A DNA stretch of 64,000 nt. It comes from Neorhizobium lilium. GTDB taxonomy: Bacteria > Pseudomonadota > Alphaproteobacteria > Rhizobiales > Rhizobiaceae. The DNA lies in contig NZ_SBIP01000005.1 in assembly GCF_004053875.1 (NCBI RefSeq), positions 62,001 to 126,000 on the forward strand, read 5' to 3'. Under the pieces are notes generated by a model. The model ran no database searches, was not told where the DNA came from, and worked only from the letters and a program-made list of their open reading frames with translations. Made by a program: the position numbers and the translations under genes. Below, piece by piece: positions 19,534 to 29,813 of this stretch; the stretch's first letter is position 1; each line of letters begins with the position of its first letter.

Positions 19534-19542
19534 GGGCCCGCC

Positions 19543-21087
<1,545 letters not shown>

Positions 21088-21162
21088 CAGGACATTTTCC
21101 GACGAGTTTTTGAGGTCCGTCTATTTATGGATGTGGATGAGGCGGTAGCTTTGAGGCTGCGA

Positions 21163-21288
21163 CCCCCTCACCCGGCCTCCGCTGACGCTCGGCCACCCTC
21201 TCCCCCAGGGGAGAGGAGATACCTGCAGCGTTGCGGCATATGGTCTTCTCCCCAGCGGGGAGAAGGTGCCGGCAGGCGGATGAGGGGG
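21163..21288. repeat. Dispersed palindromic element between rhaS and rhaT
   Basis: A 126-bp element with imperfect outer inverted repeats (starting CCCCCTCACCCGG, ending CGGATGAGGGGG) and two strong inner hairpins: CCTCTCCCC-CA-GGGGAGAGG (21197-21216) and CTTCTCCCC-AGC-GGGGAGAAG (21245-21265). This type of sequence is scattered in intergenic regions of many Rhizobiales. It is unrelated to the RIME-like copies here. It may act as an attenuating or stabilising structure after rhaS. Confidence 0.8.
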
Positions 21289-21323
21289 CCTCACCCACTT
21301 GCCATCAAATGAAATGCGAGTGA

Positions 21324-22319
21324 TCAGAAGATCTTGGAGAACTGATCGATGTTCTTGGCGTCGTAGACGAAGGGGTCGGCCATGGCAGCCTCACCATTCT
21401 CGCCGATCTTGATCAAGCCCATACGGCCGGCCTTGATCCCGGAGCCTGGCTTGCCGTCCGCATCGCCCTTGGCGATGTGGTAGGCGATCTGGGTGGCTGT
21501 GTAGCCGAGGTCGATCGGGTTCCAGATGGCGAATTCCTTGGTCGCGCCGGACTTGATGGCGCCTGCCATTTCAGACGGCAGGCCAAGGCCCGTCACATAG
21601 ACCTGACCGATCTTGCCGGCATCCTTGACGGCCTGCGAGGCGGCCAGCACGCCGACCGTCGTCGGGGCGACGATGACCTTGACGTTGGGCTGCGAGGTCA
21701 GCAGCCCTTGCGCTTCGCGGTAGGACTTGTCCGCAAGGTCGTCGCCATAGACCGTCGTCACCAGGTTGAGGCCGGGGAAGTCCTTGAGCTGCTTCTTCAT
21801 CTCGGCGATCCAGGTGTTCTGGTTCGTCGAGGTCGTGGTTGCCGAGAGGATGGCGAAGTCGCCCTTGCCGCCTTCCAGATGGTCCTTGGCGAGCGTCAGG
21901 CACATCTTGCCGATCAGCTCGTTAGACGACGGATTGAGGTGCATGATGCGGCCTTCCTTGGCGACGGCACTGTCCCAGGAAATGACCTTGATGCCGCGTT
22001 GGGCGGCCTTCTTCAGGGCCGGCACGACGGCGTCCGGATCGTTGGCGGAGATGGCGATCGCATCCACGCCTTGCGCGATCAGCGAGTTGATCACCTCGAT
22101 CTGGCCTTCGGCAGTGGTCGTGGTCGGTCCGGTATAGATGATCTGGACGCCGCCGAGATCCTTTGCGGCTTCCTGGGCGCCCTTGTTGGCCGCTTCGAAA
22201 AAGCCGTTGCCGAGCGATTTCACCACAAGGGCTATCTTCATGTCTTTGGCATTTGCGGCATTCGTCATGGCGACGACGGCCAGGGCCACGCCAATCATCA
22301 GTTTCCTTGCAAGCTTCAT
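21324..22319 (-). CDS. rhaS: Rhamnose-binding periplasmic protein RhaS
   Basis: Periplasmic sugar-binding protein of the LacI-like CUT2 class, 331 residues from the ATG at 22319, chosen for its GGGAGG ribosome site; a longer frame starting at 22346 lacks one. Signal peptide MKLARKLMIGVALAVVAMTN then AANA. The mature domain has IALVVKSLGNGFFEAANKGAQEA, GVDAIAISANDPDAVVPALKKA and ISWDSAVAKEGRIMHLNPSS. Rhamnose specificity is inferred from the operon. Confidence 0.92.
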   Translation of the reverse strand: MKLARKLMIGVALAVVAMTNAANAKDMKIALVVKSLGNGFFEAANKGAQEAAKDLGGVQIIYTGPTTTTAEGQIEVINSLIAQGVDAIAISANDPDAVVPALKKAAQRGIKVISWDSAVAKEGRIMHLNPSSNELIGKMCLTLAKDHLEGGKGDFAILSATTTSTNQNTWIAEMKKQLKDFPGLNLVTTVYGDDLADKSYREAQGLLTSQPNVKVIVAPTTVGVLAASQAVKDAGKIGQVYVTGLGLPSEMAGAIKSGATKEFAIWNPIDLGYTATQIAYHIAKGDADGKPGSGIKAGRMGLIKIGENGEAAMADPFVYDAKNIDQFSKIF

Positions 22320-22367
22320 CTTCAATCCTCCCGTTGAAACGTTCATTCTCCTCCCGCCGCTCGCTCC

Positions 22368-23183
22368 TCAGGCGACCGACGTGATTTCCTCCTTGCCTGC
22401 GTCTCCAGCCGCCGCATTGGCGACGAGCAGTTTCACGCCTGCGTTCTCGATCATCTTGGCTGCCGCATCATCGATACCGGTATCGGTAATGATGGTCGTC
22501 ACCCGTTCCAGCGAGCAGAGTATGAGGCTCGACCGGCGGCTGAACTTCGAAGAGTCCGCCATCACGATCAGCTCTTCCGCCTGGCTCATCAGCTTCTGTT
22601 CGCTCTGGATCACCAGGGCATCCGCTTCCATGACGCCCAGCGGCCCGACGCCTTGCGCCCCGATGAACATGCGGCGGGCGTAGAAATTGCGGATCGCGTC
22701 ATTGTCGAAGGGCGACAGGATCAGGCTCTGTTCCCGATAGATGGCGCCGCCCGGCACGCTCACGGTGCTTTTCGAGTGCTTCACCAGATGTTCGGCAATG
22801 GCAAAGGAATTGGTCATGACCTGCAGGCGGCGGGCGGACATGAAATGCACCATCTGGAACGTCGTTGTGCCGCCGTTGATGATGATCGAGTCGCCTTCCT
22901 CGCAAAGCTCCACGGCCCTGCGCGCAATGGCCCGCTTCTTGTCGATGTTGACGTTTTCCGAAACCCTGAATGGGCGCGCCGCCAGGTTGCCGAGCGTCGG
23001 CGGGTGAACTGCTTCCGCGCCACCGCGCACGCGGCGAAGCTTTCCCTGCACATGAAGGGACGCGATGTCACGGCGGATGGTGGCCTCCGAGGCCTCGGTC
23101 AGCTCGGCAACGTCCTGGACCGTGATGACGGCCTTCTCCTGGATCGCGCTCAAGATGATGCGGTGACGTTCACGCTCGTGCAT
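22368..23183 (-). CDS. rhaR: DeoR-family regulator RhaR
   Basis: Negative regulator of rhamnose genes by homology to the R. leguminosarum system. 271 residues: a DeoR helix-turn-helix at the N-terminus (VQDVAELTEASEATIRRDIASL, RRVRGGAEA) and a sugar-phosphate sensing domain with GDSIIINGGTTTFQM. It has a strong AGGAGG ribosome site. First gene of the leftward rha operon, diverging from rhaD over a gap with a perfect 19-bp inverted repeat. Confidence 0.9.
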   Translation of the reverse strand: MHERERHRIILSAIQEKAVITVQDVAELTEASEATIRRDIASLHVQGKLRRVRGGAEAVHPPTLGNLAARPFRVSENVNIDKKRAIARRAVELCEEGDSIIINGGTTTFQMVHFMSARRLQVMTNSFAIAEHLVKHSKSTVSVPGGAIYREQSLILSPFDNDAIRNFYARRMFIGAQGVGPLGVMEADALVIQSEQKLMSQAEELIVMADSSKFSRRSSLILCSLERVTTIITDTGIDDAAAKMIENAGVKLLVANAAAGDAGKEEITSVA

Positions 23184-23222
23184 GGCTTCCTCCTGTCTCC
23201 ATCATTATCAGATTTCAATAGC

Positions 23223-23295
23223 TGTCAATCATAAACGATCAAAAACGATATTGCTGCGATGCAACATGAACATTTATGATCGTTTATGATTGACA
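23223..23295. promoter_or_regulatory. Divergent rhaR/rhaD operator-promoter region
   Basis: TGTCAATCATAAACGATCA (23223-23241) recurs perfectly as its reverse complement at 23277-23295. Inside each arm the block repeats with 10-bp spacing (TTTATGATCG then TTTATGATTG on the right arm). The outer end of each arm is TTGACA reading outward, a consensus -35 hexamer for each divergent operon; on the right a weak -10, TGATAT (23313-23318), follows at 17 bp. The layout fits cooperative RhaR binding across both -35 boxes. Confidence 0.75.
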
Positions 23296-23380
23296 TAGGT
23301 CGAATTCCTGCGTGATATCCGCGACATGGGAGATGGCGGTTGCGCGCCGCCGTGAGCCGAAACAGCTTGGGAGGACTACG

Positions 23381-25477
23381 ATGTCGGGCCAAACCCGCCT
23401 TCTCGAAAACCGTTGGAACGACGCCTATGCCGCAACGCTGGATGAGCCGGGCAAGCTGCTTTACCGGTCCAATCTGTTAGGCGCAGACAAGCGCATCACC
23501 AATTACGGCGGCGGCAATACGTCCGCGAAAGTGCTGGAAACCGATCCGCTGACGGGCGACAAGGTTCGCGTCCTATGGGTCAAGGGATCGGGTGGCGATG
23601 TGGGAACCATCAAGCTGGACGGGTTCGCGACGCTCTATCTCGACAAGCTGGAAGCACTGAAAAACCTCTACAAGGGTGTGGAGGACGAAGACCGGATGGT
23701 GGGTTTCCTTCCCCATTGCACCTTCAACCTCAACCCGCGGGCTGCCTCCATCGACACGCCGCTGCACGGTTTCGTGCCCTATACGCATGTGGACCACATG
23801 CACCCGGACGCAATCATCGCCATTGCTGCCTCCAGGAATTCCAGGGAGCTGACAAAGCAGATCTTTGGCGAGGAGATCGGCTGGCTGCCCTGGCGTCGTC
23901 CGGGCTTTCAACTAGGGCTCGATCTGGAAGCCTTTGTGAAAGCCAATCCCAATGCGAAGGGCGTCGTTCTCGAAAGCCACGGTCTCTTCACCTGGGATAA
24001 CGATGCGAAGGCCTGCTACGCATTGACGCTTGCCATCATCAACAAGGCGATCGAGTGGTTCGCCCGCGAGACCGAGGGCAAGACCATTTTCGGCGGCGCC
24101 GTCGCCCAGAGCCTTCCACAGGCCGAGCGGCGGGCGATTGCTGCAAAGCTGATGCCGGAGATCCGCGGGAGAATTGGCCGCGATGAGCGCAAGCTCGGCC
24201 ATTTCGACGATCAGGACGCGGTGCTGGAATTCGTCAATTCGGCCGAGTTGAAGCCGCTCGGCGCACTCGGCACAAGCTGCCCGGACCATTTCCTGCGCAC
24301 CAAGATCCGGCCGCTCATCCTCGATTTCGACCCCGCCAAACCGGATGTGGACGCCGTGATCGGCGCACTCGACCAGGCGCTGGACGATTACCGGGTCGAC
24401 TACAGCCGTTATTACGAGGCTTGCCGCCACGACAATTCGCCAGCCATGCGGGACCCGAACCCGGTGATCTTCCTAGTGCCTGGAGTCGGGATGTTTTCCT
24501 TTGCGCGCGACAAGGCGACAGCTCGAATTGCCGGCGAGTTCTATGTGAACGCCATCAACGTGATGCGCGGCGCCTCGACCGTCTCCGACTATCAGGGCCT
24601 GCTGGAGCAGGAAGCCTTCGATATCGAATACTGGCTGCTCGAGGAAGCCAAGCTGCAGCGCATGCCGAAGCCGAAAAGCCTTGCCGGCCGGGTTGCGCTC
24701 GTCACCGGCGGAGCCGGTGGTATCGGGCGTGCCACGGCCGCCCGGCTGATGGGCGAGGGTGCCTGCGTGGTCCTAGCCGATATAGACGGCGGCGCGCTGG
24801 AGGAAACCAAGGCTGGGTTCGAGAAGAGTTTCGGCAAGGAAGTGGTGCGCGGTGTGCTGCTGGACGTGACCAGCGAGGATGGCGTGACCGCGGCCTTCAC
24901 GCAAGCCTGCCTGGAATTCGGCGGCATCGACATTCTCGTTTCCAATGCCGGCATTGCTTCGGCAGCGCCCGTCGAAGAGACGACCCTGGACATGTGGAAC
25001 AAGAGTATCGACATCCTCGCCACCGGCTATTTTCTCGTGTCCCGCGAGGCTTTCCGGCTGTTCCGCCGCCAGAGGCTTGGCGGCAACGTGGTTTTCGTCG
25101 CGTCGAAGAACGGACTTGCCTCGTCTCCCAATGCTTCGGCCTACTGCACGGCAAAGGCGGCAGAGATCCATCTTGCGCGCTGCCTGGCGCTTGAAGGAGC
25201 CGAGGCCGGCATCCGCGTCAACACGGTCAATCCGGATGCGGTGCTACGCGGTTCCAAGATCTGGAATGGCGAGTGGCGGGAGCAGCGCGCGGCATCCTCG
25301 AAGATCGAGGTGACGGAGCTTGAAGAGCATTACCGCAAGCGTTCACTGCTGAAGCTCAATGTGCTTCCGGAAGATATCGCCGAGGCCATCTACTTTCTGG
25401 CGTCGGACGCTTCCGCCAAATCGACCGGCAACATCATCAATGTCGACGCCGGTAACGCACAGAGCTTTACGCGGTAA
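23381..25477 (+). CDS. rhaD: Bifunctional rhamnulose-1-phosphate aldolase / short-chain dehydrogenase
   Basis: Two-domain protein of 698 residues, starting at the ATG at 23381 with GGGAGGA upstream. Residues about 1-420 form a class II aldolase with the metal-binding HVDHMHPD. Residues about 435-698 are a Rossmann short-chain dehydrogenase with TGGAGGIG (from Thr442) and catalytic Tyr588-xxx-Lys592. The first would split rhamnulose-1-phosphate into DHAP and L-lactaldehyde, the second would oxidise or reduce lactaldehyde. First gene of rhaDI; a RIME-like repeat separates it from rhaI. Confidence 0.94.
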   Translation: MSGQTRLLENRWNDAYAATLDEPGKLLYRSNLLGADKRITNYGGGNTSAKVLETDPLTGDKVRVLWVKGSGGDVGTIKLDGFATLYLDKLEALKNLYKGVEDEDRMVGFLPHCTFNLNPRAASIDTPLHGFVPYTHVDHMHPDAIIAIAASRNSRELTKQIFGEEIGWLPWRRPGFQLGLDLEAFVKANPNAKGVVLESHGLFTWDNDAKACYALTLAIINKAIEWFARETEGKTIFGGAVAQSLPQAERRAIAAKLMPEIRGRIGRDERKLGHFDDQDAVLEFVNSAELKPLGALGTSCPDHFLRTKIRPLILDFDPAKPDVDAVIGALDQALDDYRVDYSRYYEACRHDNSPAMRDPNPVIFLVPGVGMFSFARDKATARIAGEFYVNAINVMRGASTVSDYQGLLEQEAFDIEYWLLEEAKLQRMPKPKSLAGRVALVTGGAGGIGRATAARLMGEGACVVLADIDGGALEETKAGFEKSFGKEVVRGVLLDVTSEDGVTAAFTQACLEFGGIDILVSNAGIASAAPVEETTLDMWNKSIDILATGYFLVSREAFRLFRRQRLGGNVVFVASKNGLASSPNASAYCTAKAAEIHLARCLALEGAEAGIRVNTVNPDAVLRGSKIWNGEWREQRAASSKIEVTELEEHYRKRSLLKLNVLPEDIAEAIYFLASDASAKSTGNIINVDAGNAQSFTR

Positions 25478-25520
25478 CGGACTTTCTGAGGAGTGATCTG
25501 TCGTTATGAGGCTCCTCCGG

Positions 25521-25656
25521 CGTCATCCCTGTGCTTGTCACAGGGATCCAGTGCGCCCAAGTCCTTGGGCGCGGGAGAAGTCCTGGAACGGCATGAGGAT
25601 CACTCACCGCACGGACGTGCGGTGGCTGGATTCCTGTGACAAGCACAGGAATGACG
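25521..25656. repeat. RIME-like palindromic repeat, copy 2
   Basis: A 136-bp element between rhaD and rhaI. It has the same plan as the copies at 13743 and 59461: hairpin-forming outer arms (TCCCTGTG-CTTGT-CACAGGGA at left) and two inner palindromes, GCGCCCAAG-TC-CTTGGGCGC and CACCGCAC-GGAC-GTGCGGTG. Inner arms differ from the other copies by paired changes that keep base-pairing. Confidence 0.85.
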
Positions 25657-25704
25657 GAGTGAGATGGCGGCCGTCGAGACCGCGACGAAGCCTGGGAGGA
25701 ACCA

Positions 25705-26997
25705 ATGACAGATCTGAAAATTGCCGACGATGTGATTGCCGCCGAAAACGAAAAGCGCGCGGAAGCGCTCACATCCGATTACCAGGCGCTTGGCGAGACC
25801 CTTTCCCGGCGCGGAGTGGATATCGAGGCCATCACAAGCCAGGTGGCGGAGTTCTTCGTCGCAGTGCCTTCCTGGGGCGTGGGCAGCGGCGGCACGCGCT
25901 TTGCCCGTTTTCCGGGTGGCGGGGAGCCGCGCGGGATTTTCGACAAGCTGGACGACTGCGCCGTCATCCATCAACTGACGCAGGCAACGCCGACGGTTTC
26001 GCTTCATATTCCGTGGGACAAGACCGATCCGAAGGAATTGAGAGCCAGGGGCGATGCGTTGGGCCTCGGTTTCGACGCGATGAACTCCAACACATTTTCG
26101 GACGCTCTCGGTCAGGCACATTCCTACAAGTTCGGCTCGCTTAGCCACACGGACGCTGCGACGCGCGCCCAAGCCATCGAGCACAATCTGGAATGTATCG
26201 AGATCGGCAAGGCGATCGGGTCCAAGGCTCTGACGGTGTGGATTGGCGACGGGTCCAATTTTCCGGGCCAGAGCCATTTCACCCGGGCTTTCGAGCGTTA
26301 TCTTGGGTCGATGGCCGAAATCTACGAGGCGCTGCCGGACGACTGGCGGCTGTTCTCGGAACACAAGATGTACGAGCCGGCCTTCTATTCCACCGTCGTT
26401 CAGGATTGGGGCACGAACTATCTGATTGCCGACACGCTCGGCCCGAAGGCCTTCTGCCTCGTCGATCTTGGTCACCATGCGCCCAACACGAATATAGAGA
26501 TGATCGTTGCGCGGCTCATCCAGTTCGGCAAGCTCGGCGGCTTCCACTTCAACGACTCCAAATATGGCGACGACGATCTCGACGCCGGCGCTATCGATCC
26601 ATACCGGCTGTTCCTCGTGTTCAACGAACTGGTCGATGCGGAGCATCGCGGCGTGGAAGGTTTTCATCCGGCCCATATGATCGACCAATCACACAACGTG
26701 ACGGACCCGATCGAGAGCCTGATCTCCAGCGCCAACGAAATACGGCGGGCCTATGCGCAGGCGCTTCTCGTGGATCGTGCGGCGCTCGATGGGTATCAGG
26801 ATGAAAACGATGCGCTGATGGCGTCCGAAACCTTGAAGCGCGCCTATCGCACCGATGTCGAGCCGATCCTTAGCGAGGCTCGTCGTCGTTCGGGCGGCGC
26901 CATCGATCCGGTGGCCACCTATCGGGCCAGCGGCTACCGCCAGAAGGTGATGATGGAGCGCCCGGCTTCCGTCAGCGGTGGCGGCGGGATCATCTGA
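25705..26997 (+). CDS. rhaI: L-rhamnose isomerase (catabolic RhaI type)
   Basis: Converts L-rhamnose to L-rhamnulose. A TIM-barrel isomerase of 430 residues, the size of the Pseudomonas/Rhizobium type rather than the E. coli RhaA family. Metal-site stretches include LFSEHKMYEPAF, VDLGHHAPNTNIE, GGFHFNDSKYGDDDLDAG and the LFLVFNELVDAE region. Start ATG has GGGAGGA upstream. It follows rhaD by about 230 bp with a RIME-like element between, so expression relative to rhaD may be altered. Confidence 0.93.
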   Translation: MTDLKIADDVIAAENEKRAEALTSDYQALGETLSRRGVDIEAITSQVAEFFVAVPSWGVGSGGTRFARFPGGGEPRGIFDKLDDCAVIHQLTQATPTVSLHIPWDKTDPKELRARGDALGLGFDAMNSNTFSDALGQAHSYKFGSLSHTDAATRAQAIEHNLECIEIGKAIGSKALTVWIGDGSNFPGQSHFTRAFERYLGSMAEIYEALPDDWRLFSEHKMYEPAFYSTVVQDWGTNYLIADTLGPKAFCLVDLGHHAPNTNIEMIVARLIQFGKLGGFHFNDSKYGDDDLDAGAIDPYRLFLVFNELVDAEHRGVEGFHPAHMIDQSHNVTDPIESLISSANEIRRAYAQALLVDRAALDGYQDENDALMASETLKRAYRTDVEPILSEARRRSGGAIDPVATYRASGYRQKVMMERPASVSGGGGII

Positions 26998-27028
26998 TGC
27001 CCGCCTACGTTGAAGCCGGTTTGCTCGA

Positions 27029-27793
27029 TCAGGACTGGATCAGTTGACTTATCTGCTGCTCGGCATGGGCAATCGAGTTGACGATACGATCCCTGCCCAC
27101 GTCGATAACGTGCCGCATGGCTGTCTCGGCCTTGACCGGATCGCGTGACGCGATGGCATGGGCAATGCGCAGGTGATTGCTGGCGACCTCGTCAATAGTC
27201 TCCGGCGAGGCAGCGGGTGATGATAGCTGGAACGAGATTGCAAGTGCCGCCTCGATCAGCGCGCTCGCCGAACGCATGAACGGGTTTCCCGACATACGGG
27301 CGATCGCTACATGGAATTCCAGATCCACCTGCGCGATCGAGCCGGGGGAATGGGACAGGTCGTCGAACTTGGCGGCGATGGCATACAGCGCCACGATGTC
27401 GTCGCTCGTGGCGCGAACCGCTGCTGCTGCTGCTGCTGCCGGCTCCAAGGCTAGCCGCATTTCGGCCAGATGTTCGATGAACTCGGAATCGAGGCCGGCC
27501 TCAAAGCGCCAGCCCAATACGTCGGAATCGAAGAAATTCCAGGTCGATCGATCCAGCACACGGGTGCCGACCTTCGCCTTTGCCTCCACCAGCCGTTTGG
27601 CGGCCAGCGTCTTCATCGCTTCCCTCAAGACGGTCCGGGATACGCCGAACCGGGCGGACATTTCCGTGTCGCCGGGCAGGAGTGAGCCTTCGGGAATGCT
27701 GCCGGAAACGATGCCACGACCAAGTTCAGCAACCACATGAGCGTGGTTGCTGCGGCGCTTGCGCCCACTGATCGTCGTCTCCAACAGCCCCAT
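27029..27793 (-). CDS. GntR/FadR-type regulator, last gene of YtfQ-like transporter operon
   Basis: Sugar-acid-type transcription regulator of 254 residues. The start at 27793 has a near-perfect AAGGAGG site and shares one base with the upstream permease stop (TGATG). The winged helix includes FGVSRTVLREAMKTLAAKRLVEAKAKVGTRV; the helical FCD domain carries EFHVAIARMSGNPFM and NHLRIAHAIASRDPVKAE. It probably controls this operon and perhaps the divergent pentonate genes. An alanine run (about seven Ala in LEPAAAAAAAVRA) is encoded partly by a CTG/CAG tract. Confidence 0.87.
   Translation of the reverse strand: MGLLETTISGRKRRSNHAHVVAELGRGIVSGSIPEGSLLPGDTEMSARFGVSRTVLREAMKTLAAKRLVEAKAKVGTRVLDRSTWNFFDSDVLGWRFEAGLDSEFIEHLAEMRLALEPAAAAAAAVRATSDDIVALYAIAAKFDDLSHSPGSIAQVDLEFHVAIARMSGNPFMRSASALIEAALAISFQLSSPAASPETIDEVASNHLRIAHAIASRDPVKAETAMRHVIDVGRDRIVNSIAHAEQQISQLIQS
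27421..27438. repeat. Trinucleotide (CTG)6 tract inside a GntR gene
   Basis: Six consecutive CTG units on the plus strand encode an alanine run in the regulator on the minus strand. Changes by whole units would alter Ala count without shifting the frame. Confidence 0.9.
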
Positions 27794-28779
27794 CAAACCT
27801 CCTTGAGCCGGCTCTCGGCCAGTCGCCGGTCGGAATACCAGATGATACCGCGCTGCAATACGATGAAGACGAAGAGGAGGATACCGATGACGATTTTCGT
27901 CCACCACGACGAAAGCGTGCCGTCGAAGACGATATAGGTCTGGATCAGGCCCTGGATCATGATGCCGATGAACGTGCCGGCGACCAGGCCGACACCGCCC
28001 GTCAGCAGTGTGCCGCCAATCACCACCGCCGCGATTGCGTCCAGTTCCACGCCGACCGTCGCCAGCGAATAGCCGGAGGAGGTGTAAAGCGTGTAGGCGA
28101 TACCCGCCAATCCTGACAGGAAGCCGGATAGCGCATAGATGCCGACCGTCGTCGGACCAACCGGAACACCCATCAGTTCGGCCGATTGCTGGTTTCCGCC
28201 GATAGCGTAGATATTGGCGCCGAAGCGTGTGCGCGCCGCGACGAAAGCGCCGAGCAGGAAGACGATCAGCATGAGCATGGCAAGCGCCGTCAGGCGTCCG
28301 CCGCCCGGCACCCGGAAGTAGAAGCCTTGGATAGCGTCTATGACCGGGTGCGAGATCGGCACGGACTCCGTGGAGATCAGATAGGCGGCGCCGCGGGCGA
28401 GGAACATGCCGGCAAGAGTGACCACGAATGGCGGGATGCCGAGATAACGGATCATCGCACCCATGGCGCTTCCGAAGATCGTCGAGATGGCGAGTACGGC
28501 CGCGAAGGCCACCAGCGGATGGACGCCCAGCGAGCCGACCATGACGGCCACAAAGACGCTGGTGAAGGCGATGACGGAGCCGATCGACAGGTCGATGCCG
28601 CCGGAAAGGATGACGAAGGTCATGCCGACAGCCGCTATGCCCAGGAAGGCATTATCGGTCAGGAGATTGCCGATCACGCGGGTCGACAGCATGTTGGGGT
28701 ACTGTGTGACGCAGAGGATATAGGCGAGAATGAAGATGCCGAGCGTGGTGATGAACGGCAGATTGCGGGTGTGGATCAT
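27793..28779 (-). CDS. yjfF: YjfF-like sugar ABC transporter permease
   Basis: CUT2 inner-membrane permease of 328 residues with ten or so hydrophobic helices. Motifs are FVILSGGIDLSIGSVIAFTS, YLGIPPFVVTLAGMFLARGAAYL, IYAIGGNQQSAELMGVPV and VVIGGTLLTGGVGLVAGTFIG. It resembles YjfF of the galactofuranose importer. It overlaps the partner permease by 4 bp and the regulator by 1 bp. Confidence 0.9.
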   Translation of the reverse strand: MIHTRNLPFITTLGIFILAYILCVTQYPNMLSTRVIGNLLTDNAFLGIAAVGMTFVILSGGIDLSIGSVIAFTSVFVAVMVGSLGVHPLVAFAAVLAISTIFGSAMGAMIRYLGIPPFVVTLAGMFLARGAAYLISTESVPISHPVIDAIQGFYFRVPGGGRLTALAMLMLIVFLLGAFVAARTRFGANIYAIGGNQQSAELMGVPVGPTTVGIYALSGFLSGLAGIAYTLYTSSGYSLATVGVELDAIAAVVIGGTLLTGGVGLVAGTFIGIMIQGLIQTYIVFDGTLSSWWTKIVIGILLFVFIVLQRGIIWYSDRRLAESRLKEV

Positions 28780-29813
28780 CGGGCCGCTCCTTCCGTCTTG
28801 CCGGGCACGGCATCCGGCTGTCGCTTCTGCGTCTTCAGGAATCCAATCAGTGTCATGACGGCCGGGGACTGCAAGGTCAGCACGATGATGATGATGACTG
28901 CCTTGATGATGAGGTTGAACTCGGGCGGGAAGCCGGAGACGAGAATGCCGGTATTGATCGACTGGATGATCAGGGCGCCGATCAGGGAGGCTGCAATGGA
29001 GAAGCGTCCGCCATTCAGCGATGTTCCGCCGATCACCACGGCCAGGATCGCATCGAGCTCAAGCCAGAGACCGGCATTGTTGGCATCGGCGCCGCGTATA
29101 TCGGCAGTGACGATCAGCCCGGCAACGGCCGCGCAGATGCCTGAGACTGCATAGACGAAGAACAGCAGGAAGCGGGCCCGCACGCCGGCAAGTGTTGCCG
29201 CACGCCGGTTGATGCCGGTCGCCTCGATCAGGAAGCCGAGGGCGGAGCGGCGAACCACTGCCGCAACGAGCAGGCCTGCGCCGACCCATAGGAAGATCGG
29301 AACCGGAATTCCGCCGATCGAGCCGGACCCGAGCATGGCGAAATCATCATTGTTGAAGGTCAGGATCGCGCCTTCGGTGATCAACTGCGCGATGCCGCGG
29401 CCGGCCACCATCAGGATCAGGGTGGCGATGATCGGCTGAATGTCCAGGAAGGCCACGAGCATGCCGTTCCACAGGCCGCAGAGGAGGCCGATCGCCAGCG
29501 AAACGAGGACGACCACCGGCAGCGGGTAATCATTGGTGATCAGCGTCGCGGCAACCGCCCCGCAGATCGCGATGACCGCGCCGATCGACAGATCGATGCC
29601 GCGTGTGGCGATCACGAGCGTCATGCCGATGGTCAGCAGAGCCACAGGTGCTGCGCGCACCAGGATGTCGATCAGGCTTCCGTAAATCCGGCCGTTCTGC
29701 ATTGAGATCGTCAGGAAGCCGGGAGCGACCGAGGTGATCAAGGCGAGGATGATAGCGAGCGCAACGATCTGCGGCGCGAGCCGCTTCAGCCGGCGGGTAA
29801 TCGCGTGCATCAT
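28776..29813 (-). CDS. ytfT: YtfT-like sugar ABC transporter permease
   Basis: Partner CUT2 permease, 345 residues. Motifs include LVIATRGIDLSIGAVIAICGA, LDIQPIIATLILMVAGRGIAQLI, INRRAATLAGVRARF and VVIGGTSLNGGRFSIAASLIG. Its start (tandem ATGATG) overlaps the ATPase gene stop by 4 bp. It should pair with the YjfF-like subunit. Confidence 0.9.
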   Translation of the reverse strand: MMHAITRRLKRLAPQIVALAIILALITSVAPGFLTISMQNGRIYGSLIDILVRAAPVALLTIGMTLVIATRGIDLSIGAVIAICGAVAATLITNDYPLPVVVLVSLAIGLLCGLWNGMLVAFLDIQPIIATLILMVAGRGIAQLITEGAILTFNNDDFAMLGSGSIGGIPVPIFLWVGAGLLVAAVVRRSALGFLIEATGINRRAATLAGVRARFLLFFVYAVSGICAAVAGLIVTADIRGADANNAGLWLELDAILAVVIGGTSLNGGRFSIAASLIGALIIQSINTGILVSGFPPEFNLIIKAVIIIIVLTLQSPAVMTLIGFLKTQKRQPDAVPGKTEGAAR

